Positions 63,226 to 64,000 of a DNA stretch of 64,000 nt are shown piece after piece. Under the pieces are notes generated by a model, which ran no database searches, was not told where the DNA came from, and saw only the letters and a list, made by a program, of their open reading frames with translations. Made by a program: the position numbers and the translations under genes. The stretch covers positions 868,001 through 932,000 of the forward strand of contig JAVJPW010000002.1 of assembly GCA_040217575.1 (NCBI GenBank), written 5' to 3'. How positions within the stretch are numbered: position 1 is the first letter of the stretch; each line of letters opens with the position of its first letter. Source of the DNA: Pacificispira sp040217575. Lineage in GTDB: Bacteria > Pseudomonadota > Alphaproteobacteria > UBA8366 > Aestuariispiraceae.

Positions 63226-64000
63226 CGGTTGTCTTCGTGCTTTTTCTTCTCTTCCAGTGTTTCGCGTGTCTGTAGGACTTCCAGCGCCGATTCCAGTTCC
63301 TTGATGGACTGAATGCGCTGTTCCTCCGTCATTCGCATCAAGTCGACCCACAGGCGTAATCCGCTTATATCCCGTCGAATGTATCGTTCGGTCGAATCCC
63401 ATTGTTCGAATATGCCGCGAAGCGCGAACGGTTTGACCGGGTCGCGGATGCCCTTGACCTGGATCGGTTCCATTTCAACCGCGTCGACTTCGTCCCGGAC
63501 ATGGGAATATGTCTCGTATGAAAGTGTTACCCCGTCCGGTTCGCAGATGGATTCCAGCCGCGCAGCCAGGTTCACCTGTCCGCCGATGATCGTATAGTCC
63601 ATGCGCTGATCGCTGCCGAAATTGCCGACATTGCAGTAACCGGTATTGATGCCGCACCGGATATGGAACGGGTGCTTGTATCCCATATCGGACCATTTGG
63701 CGCGAAGGTCCACCATGCGCCGTTGCATGGTTATCGCCATGCGAACCGCAGCCTGGGCGTCTTCCTTCACGCCCTTCGTTTCCGGATCACCGAAAAAGAC
63801 CAGGATCGCATCGCCGACATATTTGTCGATGGTGCCGCCATATTCCAAAGCGATCTCAGTCATCTTGGTCAGATAGTCGTTGAGCAGGAAGGTCATATCC
63901 TCCGGCTCCATATCTTCCGTCGTCGCCGTGAAATTCTTGATGTCGGAGAAGAAGACGGTGAGCTTCTTACGTTCGGTGTGCACCGTGACATCGGTGGCGC
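63222..64000 (-). CDS. Class III adenylate/guanylate cyclase, N-terminus beyond window
   Basis: The catalytic domain is seen in full: metal Asp in VFFSDIKNFT, second Asp in DKYVGDAILVFFGDP, the adenine-recognising Lys in the same segment, Asp in RMDYTIIGG, and the NLAAR transition-state Asn-Arg pair. The frame runs open to the window edge (about ATDVTVHTERKK), so the sensory N-terminus is missing; a GTG at 63983 is probably internal. cAMP production is the best guess. Confidence 0.9.
   Translation of the reverse strand, partial: ATDVTVHTERKKLTVFFSDIKNFTATTEDMEPEDMTFLLNDYLTKMTEIALEYGGTIDKYVGDAILVFFGDPETKGVKEDAQAAVRMAITMQRRMVDLRAKWSDMGYKHPFHIRCGINTGYCNVGNFGSDQRMDYTIIGGQVNLAARLESICEPDGVTLSYETYSHVRDEVDAVEMEPIQVKGIRDPVKPFALRGIFEQWDSTERYIRRDISGLRLWVDLMRMTEEQRIQSIKELESALEVLQTRETLEEKKKHEDNR

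Noticed and set aside
1..64000. CRISPR arrays, insertion sequences, integrases, rRNA genes
   Set aside because: No repeat-spacer pattern, transposase motif, tyrosine recombinase or rRNA sequence was seen on either strand.

Overview
This 64 kb window looks like the chromosome of a GC-rich, transporter-rich alphaproteobacterium (a marine or soil Rhodospirillales-like organism is my guess). Supporting signs are the imuA-imuB-dnaE2 mutagenesis cassette, a possible alphaproteobacterial-type LexA box, and ABC, TAXI-TRAP, TTT and DctPQM-TRAP uptake systems, each sitting beside catabolic genes and a local regulator. There are no rRNA or tRNA genes, CRISPR arrays, recognisable insertion sequences or phage genes. 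The left part (about 1-10.4 kb) is visibly more AT-rich than the right part (about 37-64 kb), so it may be accessory DNA.

Layout. (1) 1-10.4 kb: a hybrid histidine kinase and LuxR-type regulator (minus strand) diverge from a seven-gene operon. The operon encodes a urea/amide-type ABC importer and a two-subunit enzyme resembling N,N-dimethylformamidase (DMFase). The second permease carries a C-terminal copy of the DMFase small-subunit fold, and the next gene encodes the same fold as a free protein, so importer and hydrolase may be physically linked. This is the most novel item I see. (2) 10.8-12.3 kb: two small drug/metabolite-type exporters. (3) 12.3-23.8 kb: a complete phthalate-4,5-dioxygenase-type pathway (oxygenase, reductase, dihydrodiol dehydrogenase, dihydroxyphthalate decarboxylase) with a ThDP enzyme, a MarR regulator, an aldehyde dehydrogenase and a TAXI-type TRAP transporter. 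Two tandem TTAGANNTCTAA operators lie in the divergent promoter region. (4) 23.9-36.8 kb: an SDR and an IclR regulator diverge from a tripartite tricarboxylate (TTT) transporter followed by a ThDP enzyme, aldehyde dehydrogenase, three extended SDRs and an FAD dehydrogenase; this looks like a catabolic pathway I cannot name. (5) 37-46 kb: a basic-amino-acid decarboxylase, iron alcohol dehydrogenase, glutamine-synthetase-like ligase, TRAP transporter and N-formylglutamate amidohydrolase. (6) 46-53.5 kb: an RpiR regulator, a second TRAP transporter, 3-dehydroshikimate dehydratase and shikimate/quinate dehydrogenase, with a divergent TetR regulator and duplicated operator. (7) 53.6-59.2 kb: imuA, imuB, dnaE2. 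(8) 59.4-64 kb: thioredoxin reductase, acyl-CoA dehydrogenase, a third ThDP enzyme and a class III nucleotide cyclase cut by the window edge.

Regions 3 and 6 both lead to protocatechuate, but no ring-cleavage (pca/lig) genes are in the window, so that step must be encoded elsewhere. Start codons were chosen from Shine-Dalgarno sequences and gene overlaps; many operons use 4-bp ATGA or GTGA overlaps. All functions are inferred by recognising motifs and families by eye; no search was run.
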